Shown here: positions 24,479 through 34,891 of the stretch, in pieces | Layout of the letters: every line of letters begins with the position of its first letter | How positions within the stretch are numbered: the first letter of the stretch is position 1 | Source of the DNA: Ancylostoma caninum | Taxonomy: Eukaryota > Nematoda > Chromadorea > Rhabditida > Ancylostomatidae | DNA length: 64,000 nucleotides | Assembly: GCA_037903475.1 (NCBI GenBank) | Contig: JBAJFG010000096.1 | Coordinates: forward strand, 992,001-1,056,000 | Direction of reading: 5' to 3' | Translations under genes and position numbers: made by a program | The notes under the pieces: model-generated | The model's database searches: none | Told to the model about the DNA's origin: nothing | What the model saw: the letters and a program-made list of their open reading frames with translations, nothing else

Positions 24479-24978
24479 CACCGCAACCGTACAAAAATGG
24501 GATTAAGGAACAAAACAGACACGATATTCGTGTTCAGAGCTTAAAATAACCCCTCTCCCTTGTGCTTCCCCTTCGGCCGAAAAATTTTTCCGAAGTTTTT
24601 GGGTCTGTGGAAGTGGAATATTGCCACACTTCCTACTGCACGACTTTAGTCGTACATCAAATGTAGCTCAAGCGGCTACTGACGTGAACAACTCCTATAG
24701 AGAGGGCTTGGCTGCTGAATGGAAAGCGTAGAAGCGGACAGCCGCTACAGAGAGCTCAATTTTGACCTGGGGAGTGCTCCTCAATCTGATCGTGCAGTTT
24801 CCAAAGCAAACGGGACGGCTTGTCCGCCGGGTACTGCTCTAGGCATAGAGAAGAATTATTACGGGTATTAATTCTCAGCATGACCACGTTTTCCAATTTG
24901 TGAGAAAGCATACAAGGGATAAGTGACCCTCTATAATGTGCGTATCTTCTGGACAAGTTCCCCCAAAACAATCGTCAG
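24479..24978. other. No recognisable gene
   Basis: Short frames only; the first 60 bp repeat part of the preceding MITE interior. Confidence 0.5.
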
Positions 24979-25210
24979 GATGCTGGTATGAAATGTAGTT
25001 CTACTCCTGTAAAATGTACTTCTACTCCTGTCCGCTCCACGGGACTGACGGGACCTCCAACAGTCCATCATACTTACTCAACTGAACAATTTATTGAGTT
25101 GCTTTCAAGAGTTGAGGCCGAAGACCACAAAACGAGTCGTTTCAAACAATGTGGCTTTTCACGGGACGGTGTTGAAGAGCTGCCCTTCTCTTTCAGTATT
25201 TATAGAGGAC
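24979..25210 (+). CDS. Candidate internal exon of unknown gene
   Basis: An open frame runs from an ATCGTCAG acceptor-like site to a GTAAGG donor-like site at 25211 (232 nt). It encodes a Ser/Thr/Pro-rich start (STPVKCTSTPVRS) followed by HHTYSTEQFIELLSRVEAED, which has a coding-like amphipathic look. A short duplication (CTTCTACTCCTGT) lies in the first 60 bp. No partner exons or domain were recognised, so it may be chance or a relic. Confidence 0.25.
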
Positions 25211-27225
25211 GTAAGGTGCTATATAAATTTATTATCGTGATCGATGTTGTTCGTGAAAAGTTGTGACATTGATGCCCTTTGTAAACCGCACGATATTGTT
25301 GCCCAACCCAATAATTCAATCGTTACTATTACGCACTGGTATACGGATTATAGGGGAGCATTATTGAGTTGGTCGGGAAGTTTTGCAGCTAAACTCATTC
25401 TTCAGTTCAGAATTTCTTGTTCTTGGATTGGGGTCCCTTGGCAGTAGAATGCGGTAGAATTTTGTACTGCTTTTCAACTATAAAAATTAGCAGACTAGGT
25501 TTCATCCATGAACAATAATGCTATGATTGTTTGAAAAAATTTTATTATTTGGTGCAAGAATTTGGGTCCGATTTACCTAGTAGGTGTTGTTTGAGGATTT
25601 AGCTTACGAGGGCAACCATGTAGCTTCAGTGCTGAAATCTCCGACAGGCTTATCCGTAAAAATTATTTTGAATATCTGGAAGTTGAATATAATATTTAAC
25701 CTATTGATGATCTAGATCCTCAGATGAGCTACATTTGCAATTGCGATAGATCTCATGGCGAACTGTTATGTGCTGCTCCTGTATTTTCTTGTTATTTTCT
25801 GTGTTGGAACAGCCCATACTTTTCCTGCATCTCCGCATACATAAATTTACATAACTTCGGCGAGAGTGAAAAATTTCTGGTGTAGTCATGACTTTCCGTT
25901 CATGATCCTACTAGAGGAGTCCAGGCATTCCTTCAGAATTTCTTCACACTTTCCACTAGTAGATGCTCATACTCCTTATTGTTAGATGCATACGTTGTGG
26001 AAGCCGATCTGTAAATGCCCTCCGTTTCCTTCGCTCTACTGCAGGTCTTCACTTCTCGTCAGGGCCGCGCCCCAAAATGTTGTTTGCCTTATGAAACGCC
26101 GACGCCACACTTTATGCTCGATAAGCACCTTTACTGAATCCGCCTCCTAAATCGTAGTTAACGATCTGTATTGATTTGCAAGGAGCTCTGCCCTTCTCGT
26201 TTCATGCCGGCAAGCTTGCGTAGGATTTCATCAAGTAACATGTGCAAATGTGAAATACGCGATATGATGTCGACATAACATTTTGACGAGATCTGTCCAG
26301 TTGATAAAATGCCATAGCATACGGTCGCATCAGCAAAGAGTGCAACTGCGGCCTGCCCCCACATGTCATTTCATTTAGTTTGCCATTCGGTTAAAAGTTG
26401 GGATCTTCACTTCCATTTCGTACCAGTCCTAGGAGCTCTCCTTCCTACAGCTTTCCGAAGGCAATTTCCCGATCGATTCAGAGACATACAGGATGGATAA
26501 TTTTCTGCTTGTGAATTAGCTGTTTTCACCGTTTTCCTTTTCCTTTTTCCTTTTTTCCTTTCCCTTTGAATGATGTACTGAAGGATGCCCTTCCGTTACA
26601 TATTTATACGTGTCCCAGCAAGCAAATTTTAAATAGTAAATATGATATGAGCACTACAGAGCTAGTAAAATATTTGTTCTCTCTGAGATAGCTGCAAAAT
26701 GAAAATTTCTAGTGCATTTGGTTGGCTGGGGTAATGAAGGCTTCAGACTAGTTCAGAAGATTTGAGTACTTAAAGTTTTATTTGCATGTTGTTTTGGACA
26801 AGTTCTTGCTCGGAACTAGTTCAAGAGTATCTAAGGTTTATCATTGCGGTTTTCATCTTCGCTTCTTTCCTAGATGATGTTTTACAGTAATGAAGTTTGC
26901 TTGGTCATATTCCATCAGAGAATTGACTGTCTTTCTTCCCTCGAATTACAAGTACCTGGTGTTTGTGCAAATTACGGCAATTTCTACAGTTTCTCATGAA
27001 AATTCGCGCTACGAACAGTTTGCTTGCTTTCTTTAAAACGCTCTGTTGCTTTTTCGGACTGGAACTTTTTTCCTCCCAGTCTTTGTTTGTAGGCTTGCTG
27101 TATTCTCCATGAGGGACTGTTCCACTTGCTTTTACTTCCATATGACTCTATGAGTTTAGAAGCCAAGTTAGGGTGTTTTCACTGCTAAGGAGATCTCATT
27201 GTGCATGGAACAAATACGAATTATC
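25211..27225. other. No supported gene
   Basis: AT-rich DNA with short frames. A pyrimidine-rich TTTTCC run lies at about 26537-26572. An open segment at 25244-25385 follows the candidate exon but has no clear splice sites. Confidence 0.5.
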
Positions 27226-27505
27226 TATGTTCAGAGGACGTCGGTGGTGGTGCCCCATCCGCCGCCTCGAGAAGGACGCAGCGCGACTGCGCCGCGCGCC
27301 GGGATCGGTGTCGTCTGCTGCCGGAATGCTATTTGTAGTCACTTTTTTTCTCGATTTAGTCAAAGATCCTTAAAATCGGATAGAAAAGCTGCTAGATATA
27401 ATATAGCAGCAGCAGAAATCATCGCTTGCGACGCAGCGACGCGGTTGTGCGATATACTTTTCGAGGCCGCAGATGGGCCACCGCCGTTGACGTCCACTGG
27501 ACATA
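27226..27505. mobile_element. GC-rich-ended MITE (280 bp)
   Basis: The left end, TATGTTCAGAGGACGTCGG and on to CCTCGAGAAG (27226-27274), is inverted at the right end, CTTTTCGAGGCC ... GACGTCCACTGGACATA (about 27457-27505), with scattered mismatches over about 49 bp. No transposase frame is present. Confidence 0.65.
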
Positions 27506-29747
27506 CTTATATACGTCGAAAAACTGAACCTTCTGACTCTTTCTTTCCAATCATCTGTAACAATTTTCAATATTATTCTTGTAAATGTTTTGAAAGTAGC
27601 AGTGATGATTAAACAGTCGCGTTCTCACTGTGAATACATAGTGGAATGAAAACTAGAGAAATCTAAATCAAATTACTGTTGAGATTGACTGCCCTATTCC
27701 CTGCATCACCACTGTTATGCTTTTATGGAAATCCCACGTAATCTTTCCATTCTAATGAATGGTTGGGATCGGTGAGCGGTAAAACAATTAATATACGTGT
27801 TCGCTTTTGCAGCCATTCACAGGGTGCGCGTGAACTAGTGGCGCGTGGTTTTTTTTTGAATCACAGGACATTTCGTGGATCTTACTGAAGCAATTTCTAC
27901 CGTGAGCAATGGCAAGTTTGCCGAGCGACCTCTTCTCTGGTCTGTAAAGGCTTGAGGAATGCTTCGGCTCAGATCGCCCTTGGCACGCAGGTATTATTTC
28001 ACAAGATTTTTTTTTCAAGAATCACGAGTGATGAATTTCAACCAGTCTGCTTCTACCTGTTTAGTAGTGTAGGCTTCACCCTCTAACATACCTAAAGCGG
28101 AACTCATAGAAATGCAAATAATGCCAGTGACGTAGAAAATCTCTAAAGCCCAAATTTCAAGGAAATCACTTTTGAACGAGTTTTCACTTGTAAACTGGGG
28201 CTGAACGAGTTTGCAAAAGCCACTTCTTACTGAAAGAATTGGAAGTCTCCCACGGTTTTAGAACAGTTACTGGATTTGCTTTTATCCTAATTCTCGGACC
28301 TGCCTTCGTAGAAAATAGCGGTAGTGGCTTGTTAAATATAACACCTCTTTTGACCGTGGTAATCATTTAGTGGCTCAATTCACTAACAGTATGTAGCAGT
28401 TGAGATCTAGCCCTAACCTACCATACACGAAAATTCGGAGTTTTCCGGAGCCTGTCTCAGAAAATATTTGAAGGAAAAGGCCAGTGACCGACCTCGTGTC
28501 AAGGGGGATTTGAAGGGGCTTGAACGAGAGGCTTTCAGTGTGAGCAAGTCTTTTCAAAAACCAGCTGCTGTCTACGGTGGAAATGGTTTAAGCAAAGACA
28601 CCTACAACATGACTCGTGAATTCGCTCATTCCTACCAGATTGGGGCTAAAAAAGTAGCGCGCCAATAATGCGCGCGCACCCTGTAGCAAAACAACTACTT
28701 TGCCATCCTCTTATTTAGCAAGTTCCAGAGGGCATCAGGGACTTGCTCTCCAAAAACACGTAAAACAAATCGTTGTTGTAGAGGCTCTGAGAAGTCATTA
28801 TTCGCTCGTACGCCATATGTGCTTTAGCTTGCATATACATATGCAGCTGAAATTTGGAAAATAAACCCCGGAATTAATCTATTATTGCATTGTTCGATTT
28901 ATTGCAAAGATATCAGGTCCAAAGCAAGCTCATGCCTTGATATTTTCAGCGTAACCACCTCGTCTTAATGATATGTAGGAAAACACTAATGACTTCTCTT
29001 CCCAGCAAAGATGCTCAACCCGTTTGATAGAATTGTTTTTCCTTCTATATTAATGTCTTCTGCAACAGAAGCCTTTGAAAATTCTACGGTTTGAATGAAG
29101 ACAGCTGAAGTATTTCAATGACACCAGTAGGGCATGCAATACTGTATTGCACTATTCCAGAGATTCTATGGAGTCAGAAACTCATGTTTCAGGTACAGTC
29201 AGCTGAAGAATCTGAGAATTTTCGTGGAAATTACACAGTTTTGGTAAAGGAGTTCAGTCAAGAAATGTAAAGAGCTATGGGAACTATATACCCTGTTCTC
29301 CTTACTAAAGCACACCTACCACTTCTGATTTCCGGCAGCCATGGGCAAATCACTCAGACATTCGGGCGCTAGGAGCGCCGGTCCACACCGTTTCTCGCGG
29401 CATGACACCTGCGCAACAAACGCAAAAGTGGGCGGAGTTGGCGCGCCTATTCCGCCATTAGTTGCGCCTTATCCTGAATATGACCTTCTGTGATCCTGCT
29501 ACGGGAATGGGAGGATTAAGGCAGGTCATGTTCTATTGCAATCGGTAACTACAAAACTAGTACAAAAATCAGTTCGGCGGGCACGTATGTGCTCATTGCG
29601 GCGAGGCGGATTTTCCCGTACGCGCCACGTCGGCACGCGACCGCATGACACGCTTCTCGTCTGGCCAAACGATACACTGGGCCTCAGTTGGCCAGGCAAG
29701 TCCCGTAGGGCTCATCGAGTCCCTGGGGAAATTCGATAATCTCGATA
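27506..29747. other. No supported gene
   Basis: AT-rich DNA. An 82-codon plus-strand open segment ending at 28668 (TFF-poor, basic C-terminus) has no recognisable domain. A GC-richer patch at about 29370-29460 and 29575-29640 has no clear inverted ends. Confidence 0.45.
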
Positions 29748-29965
29748 AGAGTTTCATGCCTATTGGAGTTTTCTAATACGCTGAACATGCGTATGATAAC
29801 CGTTCTGCATGAAAGTATCGATTTTATGGATTTTTCATGTTTTTCGCTCAAAGGTCGCGGAAAACATATCTATTGAGGTTCTCCTATACGCTCAGCATGA
29901 ATATGACAACCATTTTGCCCCAAAAGTATCCAGCCATCGGTCTTATCGATTTTATCTTTGGGTCA
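29748..29965 (+). mobile_element. Fragment of Helitron internal repeats
   Basis: Two copies of the roughly 118-bp repeat unit found inside the Helitrons at 55-58 kb: ATACGCTGAACATG and ATACGCTCAGCATG blocks, each followed by TATGACAACC-like and ATCGATTTTAT-like words. No terminal TC or CTAG hairpin end is seen here, so this is an internal fragment. Confidence 0.55.
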
Positions 29966-32112
29966 CCATGCAGAAATTATGGAGAAGTGAAGTAGTGAAT
30001 GCGCAATATTGTTATTTCGAGGTGAATTTTTTTGCAAACATGCAGCTCTCCAAGGATAACATCTGGCAGCAAATCCTGGCAGGGGAAGTGGTCGTTTCGA
30101 CTATTCTCATATGGGAAGTCCTGTGGGCCAGCCGGATGACTCCGCGTAGCGGCGACAACCGGCTGGTATTTCAATATACTCGTTAATTGCTTCGACTCCA
30201 ACCAAATACTAGTTGGGGTCAGACACTGAAATTTGTTCATAATTTTTGGCTACAAATATGTTACGTTAAATCTAGTAGAGATTCTGAAGACAGCACTGTC
30301 TTTTGCATGCGAAGGAGATTAGTTTAATGTGAAATATTCGAAAAGGCGACAGTTTTTCTTCCGGAAAATAAGTTTTTCGTAGCCTGCGTATATATGTATT
30401 TCCAGCCGAATTCAAGAATTTGACTTCTCACCAGTTTCAAAGCTAGCATACAACCGCGTAGTCGAGTTGAGCTAAATTATAAACCCCGGCATGTTATTGT
30501 GTTCAATGCGAAGTTTACAGTGGAACCCCGTAACTCTCTAGAATGCTCCAGTTAGAAAGATTCACGCATTTTAGGAGAAATGCTTCATTTTCTATGAGAA
30601 GAAGCCGTCATGTTTTGAATAATTTTTGTGTCAAACTAATTGCCTTCACATTCCAAAGTCAGTGCTACTTTTAAAATTTATCCTGGATGTTCCATAGCAT
30701 AGCTGTAGCCAAAGATTATTTTAAAAATTTCAGAGTTTGACCACTGTTAGTGGGCGGAGTCGAGGCCATTACTGAATTTATTGAAATATTCGGTGGCAGC
30801 TGCGGGAAATCAAAGGCGGTTGTGTGCATATGTAAGAAGAACAAGGCTTATAATCCTGTAACTCTTTCCTTTCTGAAGATAATCCATTTTCAATGGAGTT
30901 ACAAGGACTTCCTCGCACAGTTACAACCGCGAAATTTCTCGGATTTCACGGTTGTAACTGTGCGCAGTGGTTCCAAGAATTTCCTTTCGTTTGAAATCCA
31001 TGTGTAAACTTTATATTTTCTTATCAAGACATAAAAATTCTTACAGGATTCAAATGTATAAAACAAAACGAGTGCTGAAAGCTGGCTCGAAAGATTGCAA
31101 GTTTGGTCGGCGCTGTGTAGCGTTCTTCACGCTCCAAAGTGTGTTCATATCACGAGATATCTTTCTGAAAATGACCGTGCACTATCGTGCTCAACGACCA
31201 CTCAAATACGTAGCGAGTGTCGGTGCCGTTACACCTGGTTTTTGCCTCGTACGATGCTGAAATCTGTTTGCTTTCATTGCACCAGCACCGAGAGCAACTT
31301 GGCATAGGACACCTCTTGCTTGCTTCTTCCATGTCGATCATTGTTTTATCGATAATTCGGGGAAATGCCTGAATCTACCCTCTTAAGCTTCCTTGAAGTT
31401 TCATTGTTATATGATGATCTAGTGTATTGAGAGTTCGTTCGATATTTCAAGGCTATTTCTGTATCAATGAAGCTTGACGTATTTATGGAAATGCGTTTTT
31501 CTATCAACGATCCCTGTACTGCTGTGGATTCTCACGATGTTTTGATATATATATATTTATTTATTTATTTATTCTGTTTTGGTCACGGATCTCCCTCCTA
31601 TGAGGGATCGCCTCTGGTAGTATGGATTGTCTTATAAATTATTTCATGCATACGTATATTTCGAATGATGACCAACAAGAAATCCTTATGGCAACCTGTG
31701 GAATGCTCACAAACAAGTAATAATGTTGCGATGAATTTCAATTACCGAAATTGTTTCACTTGAAATGAAAAGCTGACATTTCACAGCGCTCACGCTACTC
31801 ATCGAAAAACTCGAAGTTAACATTATTTTTTTAATTTGTCTTCTGTTTTTTATATCATTTTCGGCTACCATTGCCTTTTTCCTAGCTTTTGATCGTATAT
31901 GTATGGAAACGCACTGCACCAACCACTTTTCTAATCTTTTGACCCCACTTCCATTGATGTTTGACTCTCAATCATCATGTCTAGTGCTTATCAAGCTTCA
32001 CACAACGTGCGAAACCTCGTCGGTGCCGAAAGTAGTGCTACGCAGATGAAAATCACGCTTTTCTTGTCGCTTGGTTTGCATGTGCTCCATAAATCTTGAG
32101 GAATGTGAACTG
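29966..32112. other. No supported gene; two hairpins
   Basis: Contains a CCAGCCGG/CCGGCTGG hairpin at 30128-30166, and a 22-bp-arm hairpin with one mismatch at 30914-30964 (CGCACAGTTACAACCG ... CGGTTGTAACTGTGCG). A TATATAT/TTTA run lies at about 31546-31574. No coding signature. Confidence 0.5.
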
Positions 32113-32344
32113 AAAAGTTATTCATGCTTGCGGCGCGTCAAAGTTTACGCGCCGATACACAGTGCAAAGGAGAGAGGTAGAAGACAAATCCTGGCAGATC
32201 AGCAATGTTCCTAGTTTCGCCGTTGCGACTGCCGCGCGAACGAACCGCGTTTCCATTTTCGCCGCTTTGGGTCGGCGCGAAAACTTCGTGGAGTTTTGTC
32301 TAGGCGCGTAAACTTTGACGCGCCGCAAGCATGAATAACTTTTG
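32113..32344. mobile_element. MITE with perfect 41-bp terminal inverted repeats (232 bp)
   Basis: 32113-32153 (including TTCATGCTTGCGGCGCGTC) is the exact reverse complement of 32304-32344. If the element proper begins at TTCATGC, a TA duplication sits on each side and the remaining AAAAGT/ACTTTT are flanking palindrome. The interior is GC-rich with no frame of note. Exact ends over 41 bp indicate recent insertion or conversion between ends. Confidence 0.85.
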
Positions 32345-32641
32345 AGAGACTAGATAATCCCAGGCGTTCCGATTTATTTGCCTCGAATGCTTACTCGCAA
32401 TTCTTTTTGTTCTTATTTTTCAAAATCTCTATACAACTCTACTCTTTCATTCTTTGTTGGTTTATGTCTATAACTTTTTCCAATAAAATTACTGTTATAG
32501 TGATTTGCTCACTAGTATTTTGCTCTTAACCCCCTTAGACTAGAACTTCCGTCTCTTCTTCTGCTGAAATGCGTCAGAAATAGCGCCTATAGGTGCATAT
32601 GTATACTTTCGGCCATACTAGTTCTCCTTCATGTTTGGTTG

Positions 32642-32643
<2 letters not shown>
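32345..32643. other. No recognisable gene
   Basis: AT-rich spacer before the AT microsatellite. Confidence 0.5.

Positions 32644-32715
<72 letters not shown>
32644..32715. repeat. (TA)n microsatellite
   Basis: Pure TA run ending at the left terminus of the Tc-like element. Confidence 0.95.
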
Positions 32716-32718
<3 letters not shown>

Positions 32719-32897
32719 CGTTTCATAAATATGTAGGCACCCTGCTGATTTTTGAAACCCATACTCTGCCTAGTGGAATTGACATTCGGTAAACCCCTTG
32801 TCTCCAATTTTCATATCACCACCTCTAGAGTCTGGTCCACTGGCTCCAATTTTCGATATCAGTCCGATATCAGACCGTTTCATAAATATGCAGGCAG

Positions 32898-33165
32898 CAG
32901 TGGCGGACGCAGGGGGGGGGCGCCCCCCCCCGAGAATGGGTCGCCAAATTTTCGAAATTACTTTACAATACAAATAAAAATCTTGTGTTAGTTTATTTTT
33001 AATTGTTTATTTTTATTATTATTTTTAATATATTTTTTATTTATTGTTTATTATTATAATTAATATTATTATTAATTTTATTTTCCGTCTGGGTCCCCAA
33101 AACGGCGGAGACCCCACTTTTCTTCCCACGCCCCCCCTCCCGCCCACTTTCTGCGTCCGCCACTG
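32898..33165. mobile_element. hAT-type MITE, copy 1 (nested in the Tc-like element)
   Basis: Ends CAGTGGCGGACGCAG ... CTGCGTCCGCCACTG are inverted. The flanking octamers GCAGGCAG (32890-32897) and GTAGGCAG (33166-33173) match at 7 of 8 bases, an 8-bp target duplication as expected for hAT elements. A G-run/C-run lies near the left end, then a TTTATT-rich core. No coding capacity. Confidence 0.85.
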
Positions 33166-33274
33166 GTAGGCAGTAAGAACAACCTCAAATTACTTGAGGT
33201 TGAGCTCACTCTAAACTAAAAACGAAGGTATGTGTAGAAAAATTACATCAGTATTATGTTCCGAGCCCCACTCT

Positions 33275-33385
33275 CCTTGTCTGAGGAGATAGGCTCAAGC
33301 TAAACCCCTCCATTCACCTGGCTTGTCAAATTACGCAGTAGCCAACATCTTCGGCGCTCTACCCACTGAGCCTCGACCTAGTTTT
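33275..33385 (-). pseudogene. tRNA-derived relic inside the Tc-like element
   Basis: On the minus strand GAGGCTCAGTGGGTAGAGCG is a good tRNA D-arm/A box. Only a weak B-box-like word (AGCTTGAGCC) follows about 80 nt on. It is most likely a SINE or tRNA relic carried by the transposon. Confidence 0.35.
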
Positions 33386-33750
33386 CAGCAGATTTTCTAC
33401 ATAAGACCAGAATGGGTCTCCTGCACATCTCCATATGTTGTGCAGCCAGGATTGAAAGCGAATTTTCCAATTGGCATCATGTTCAACCCACACAGTGCAT
33501 GATGTATCCCCTCACTAAACACTTTTCAAGTCAAAAAAGCGGAATTCTCGTCTCAAATTAGAGAGTTGATCAAAGCTCTGGGCTCGTTGTACTGTTTCAA
33601 CCAATTCCACAATAGCAAAAGTACAGAGAACAGTAATATTGGGAGGTGAGACTTGGCCGAATTCTCAATCTTCACGGACTTACAGAAGGGGGCCCATCTC
33701 ACTCGTGCACATGTTAATTTTAGTACGGATCAGTCGATAATGATATTTTT

Positions 33751-33842
33751 GCACAAAAGAAGTGCAATATAGATGGCTTGGATACGCCGTTACAGGAGCT
33801 ACTTTTGAAAATGGGCACTCCTATGCCACCATTTTGGACTGA
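33751..33842 (+). pseudogene. Decayed Tc-type transposase remnant
   Basis: A frame starting at 33751 reads AQKKCNIDGLD, resembling the DEKKFNLDGPD-like catalytic-region motif of Tc1/Tc3 transposases, and later text includes ADYQ in another frame. Stops and frameshifts interrupt it. The position, mid-element and reading left to right, fits a transposase gene. The match is short. Confidence 0.35.
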
Positions 33843-34528
33843 GAAGTTCGCTGACGTCTGCTGAGATTCCCCATCCTAGAAAGCTGCAGCTGACTATCAA
33901 TTTCTGACGCATGGATGCACAAGAACGTTGGCATGCATTTGATCTGCACGCTCTGCCATTTTAAGTGGTGGAAAGTCTCGAAGTCACACTTCCCGGCAGG
34001 AAGACGTAACTGTACCTGAGTCCAATTCTACCAAAAGCTGGTCAAATCAACGCAAGATTCGCCTGATTTACTAGCTAGTGCGTAGGTTAACCTTCAGCCC
34101 GAGTGGGAACCTGAAGGGAATACCTTTGCTACGTATATACGCTAATGCGCTGCAGTACAATCTTGTGGCGGTGTTGGAGGTCGTTGTAGTCGCTGCTGTC
34201 CGATGGTAGCATCGAGAACCTTGTGGTTGGTATGCGAAGAAGAATTTTCGGGCCAATATGTAATGAAGAAATTCTTACAAACTCTTGGAACACAGTTATC
34301 CTAGAAAAACTTTTGGTTTTTTCCACTGCCTACGTATTTATGAAACGGTCTGATGAATGATATCCAAAATTGAAGCCAGTGGACTAGGATTAAGAGGTCG
34401 TGTTATGAATTTCTCGGACAAGGGGTTTTCTGACACGCCAGTTCCACTGGTCTTGGTGGCGGGTTCCAAAAATCAGCGCAATATAGCAGAACTGATAAAT
34501 TTTGGGGTGCCTACATATTTATGAAACG

Positions 34529-34531
<3 letters not shown>

Positions 34532-34576
<45 letters not shown>
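34532..34576. repeat. (TA)n microsatellite
   Basis: TA run between the Tc-like element and the second hAT-type MITE; it continues on the far side of the MITE. Confidence 0.95.
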
Positions 34577-34579
<3 letters not shown>

Positions 34580-34842
34580 TGGCGGACGCAGGGGGGGCGG
34601 GGCCCCCCCCCGAGAATGGGTCGCCAAATTTTCGAAATTACTTTACAATACAAATAAAAATCTTGTGTTAGTTTATTTTTAATTGTTTATTTTTATTATT
34701 ATTTTTAATATATTTTTTATTTATTGTTTATTATTATAATTAATATTATTATTAATTTTATTTTCCGTCTGGGTCCCCAAAACGGCGGAGACCCCACTTT
34801 TCTTCCCACGCCCCCCCTCCCGCCCACTTTCTGCGTCCGCCA

Positions 34843-34845
<3 letters not shown>
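34577..34845. mobile_element. hAT-type MITE, copy 2 (inserted in TA repeat)
   Basis: Same ends and same length as copy 1 (269 versus 268 bp). The sequences look identical except at the G/C homopolymer junction near the left end. It is flanked on both sides by TA octamers, consistent with an 8-bp duplication inside the microsatellite. Confidence 0.9.

Positions 34846-34889
<44 letters not shown>
34846..34889. repeat. (TA)n microsatellite
   Basis: Right remainder of the TA run split by MITE copy 2. Confidence 0.95.

Positions 34890-34891
<2 letters not shown>

Larger units (their letters stand above)
32716..34531. mobile_element. Tc-like transposon with IR/DR ends, decayed
   Basis: The outer ends are a perfect 26-bp inverted pair beginning GTGCGTTTCATAAATATG (32716-32741 and 34506-34531), each bordered by TA. 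A second, shorter copy of the same motif (CGTTTCATAAATATGCAGGC) sits about 160 bp inside the left end (32874-32896) and, inverted, inside the right end (34327-34349). This outer/inner pairing is the IR/DR layout known from Tc3- and Sleeping Beauty-like elements. More matches between the subterminal regions (CCACTGGCTCCAATTTT, GGTAAACCCCTTGTC) give long terminal repeats of about 200 bp. The interior holds only traces of a transposase (33751-33842) and one hAT-type MITE, so the element is dead unless mobilised in trans. Confidence 0.8.
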
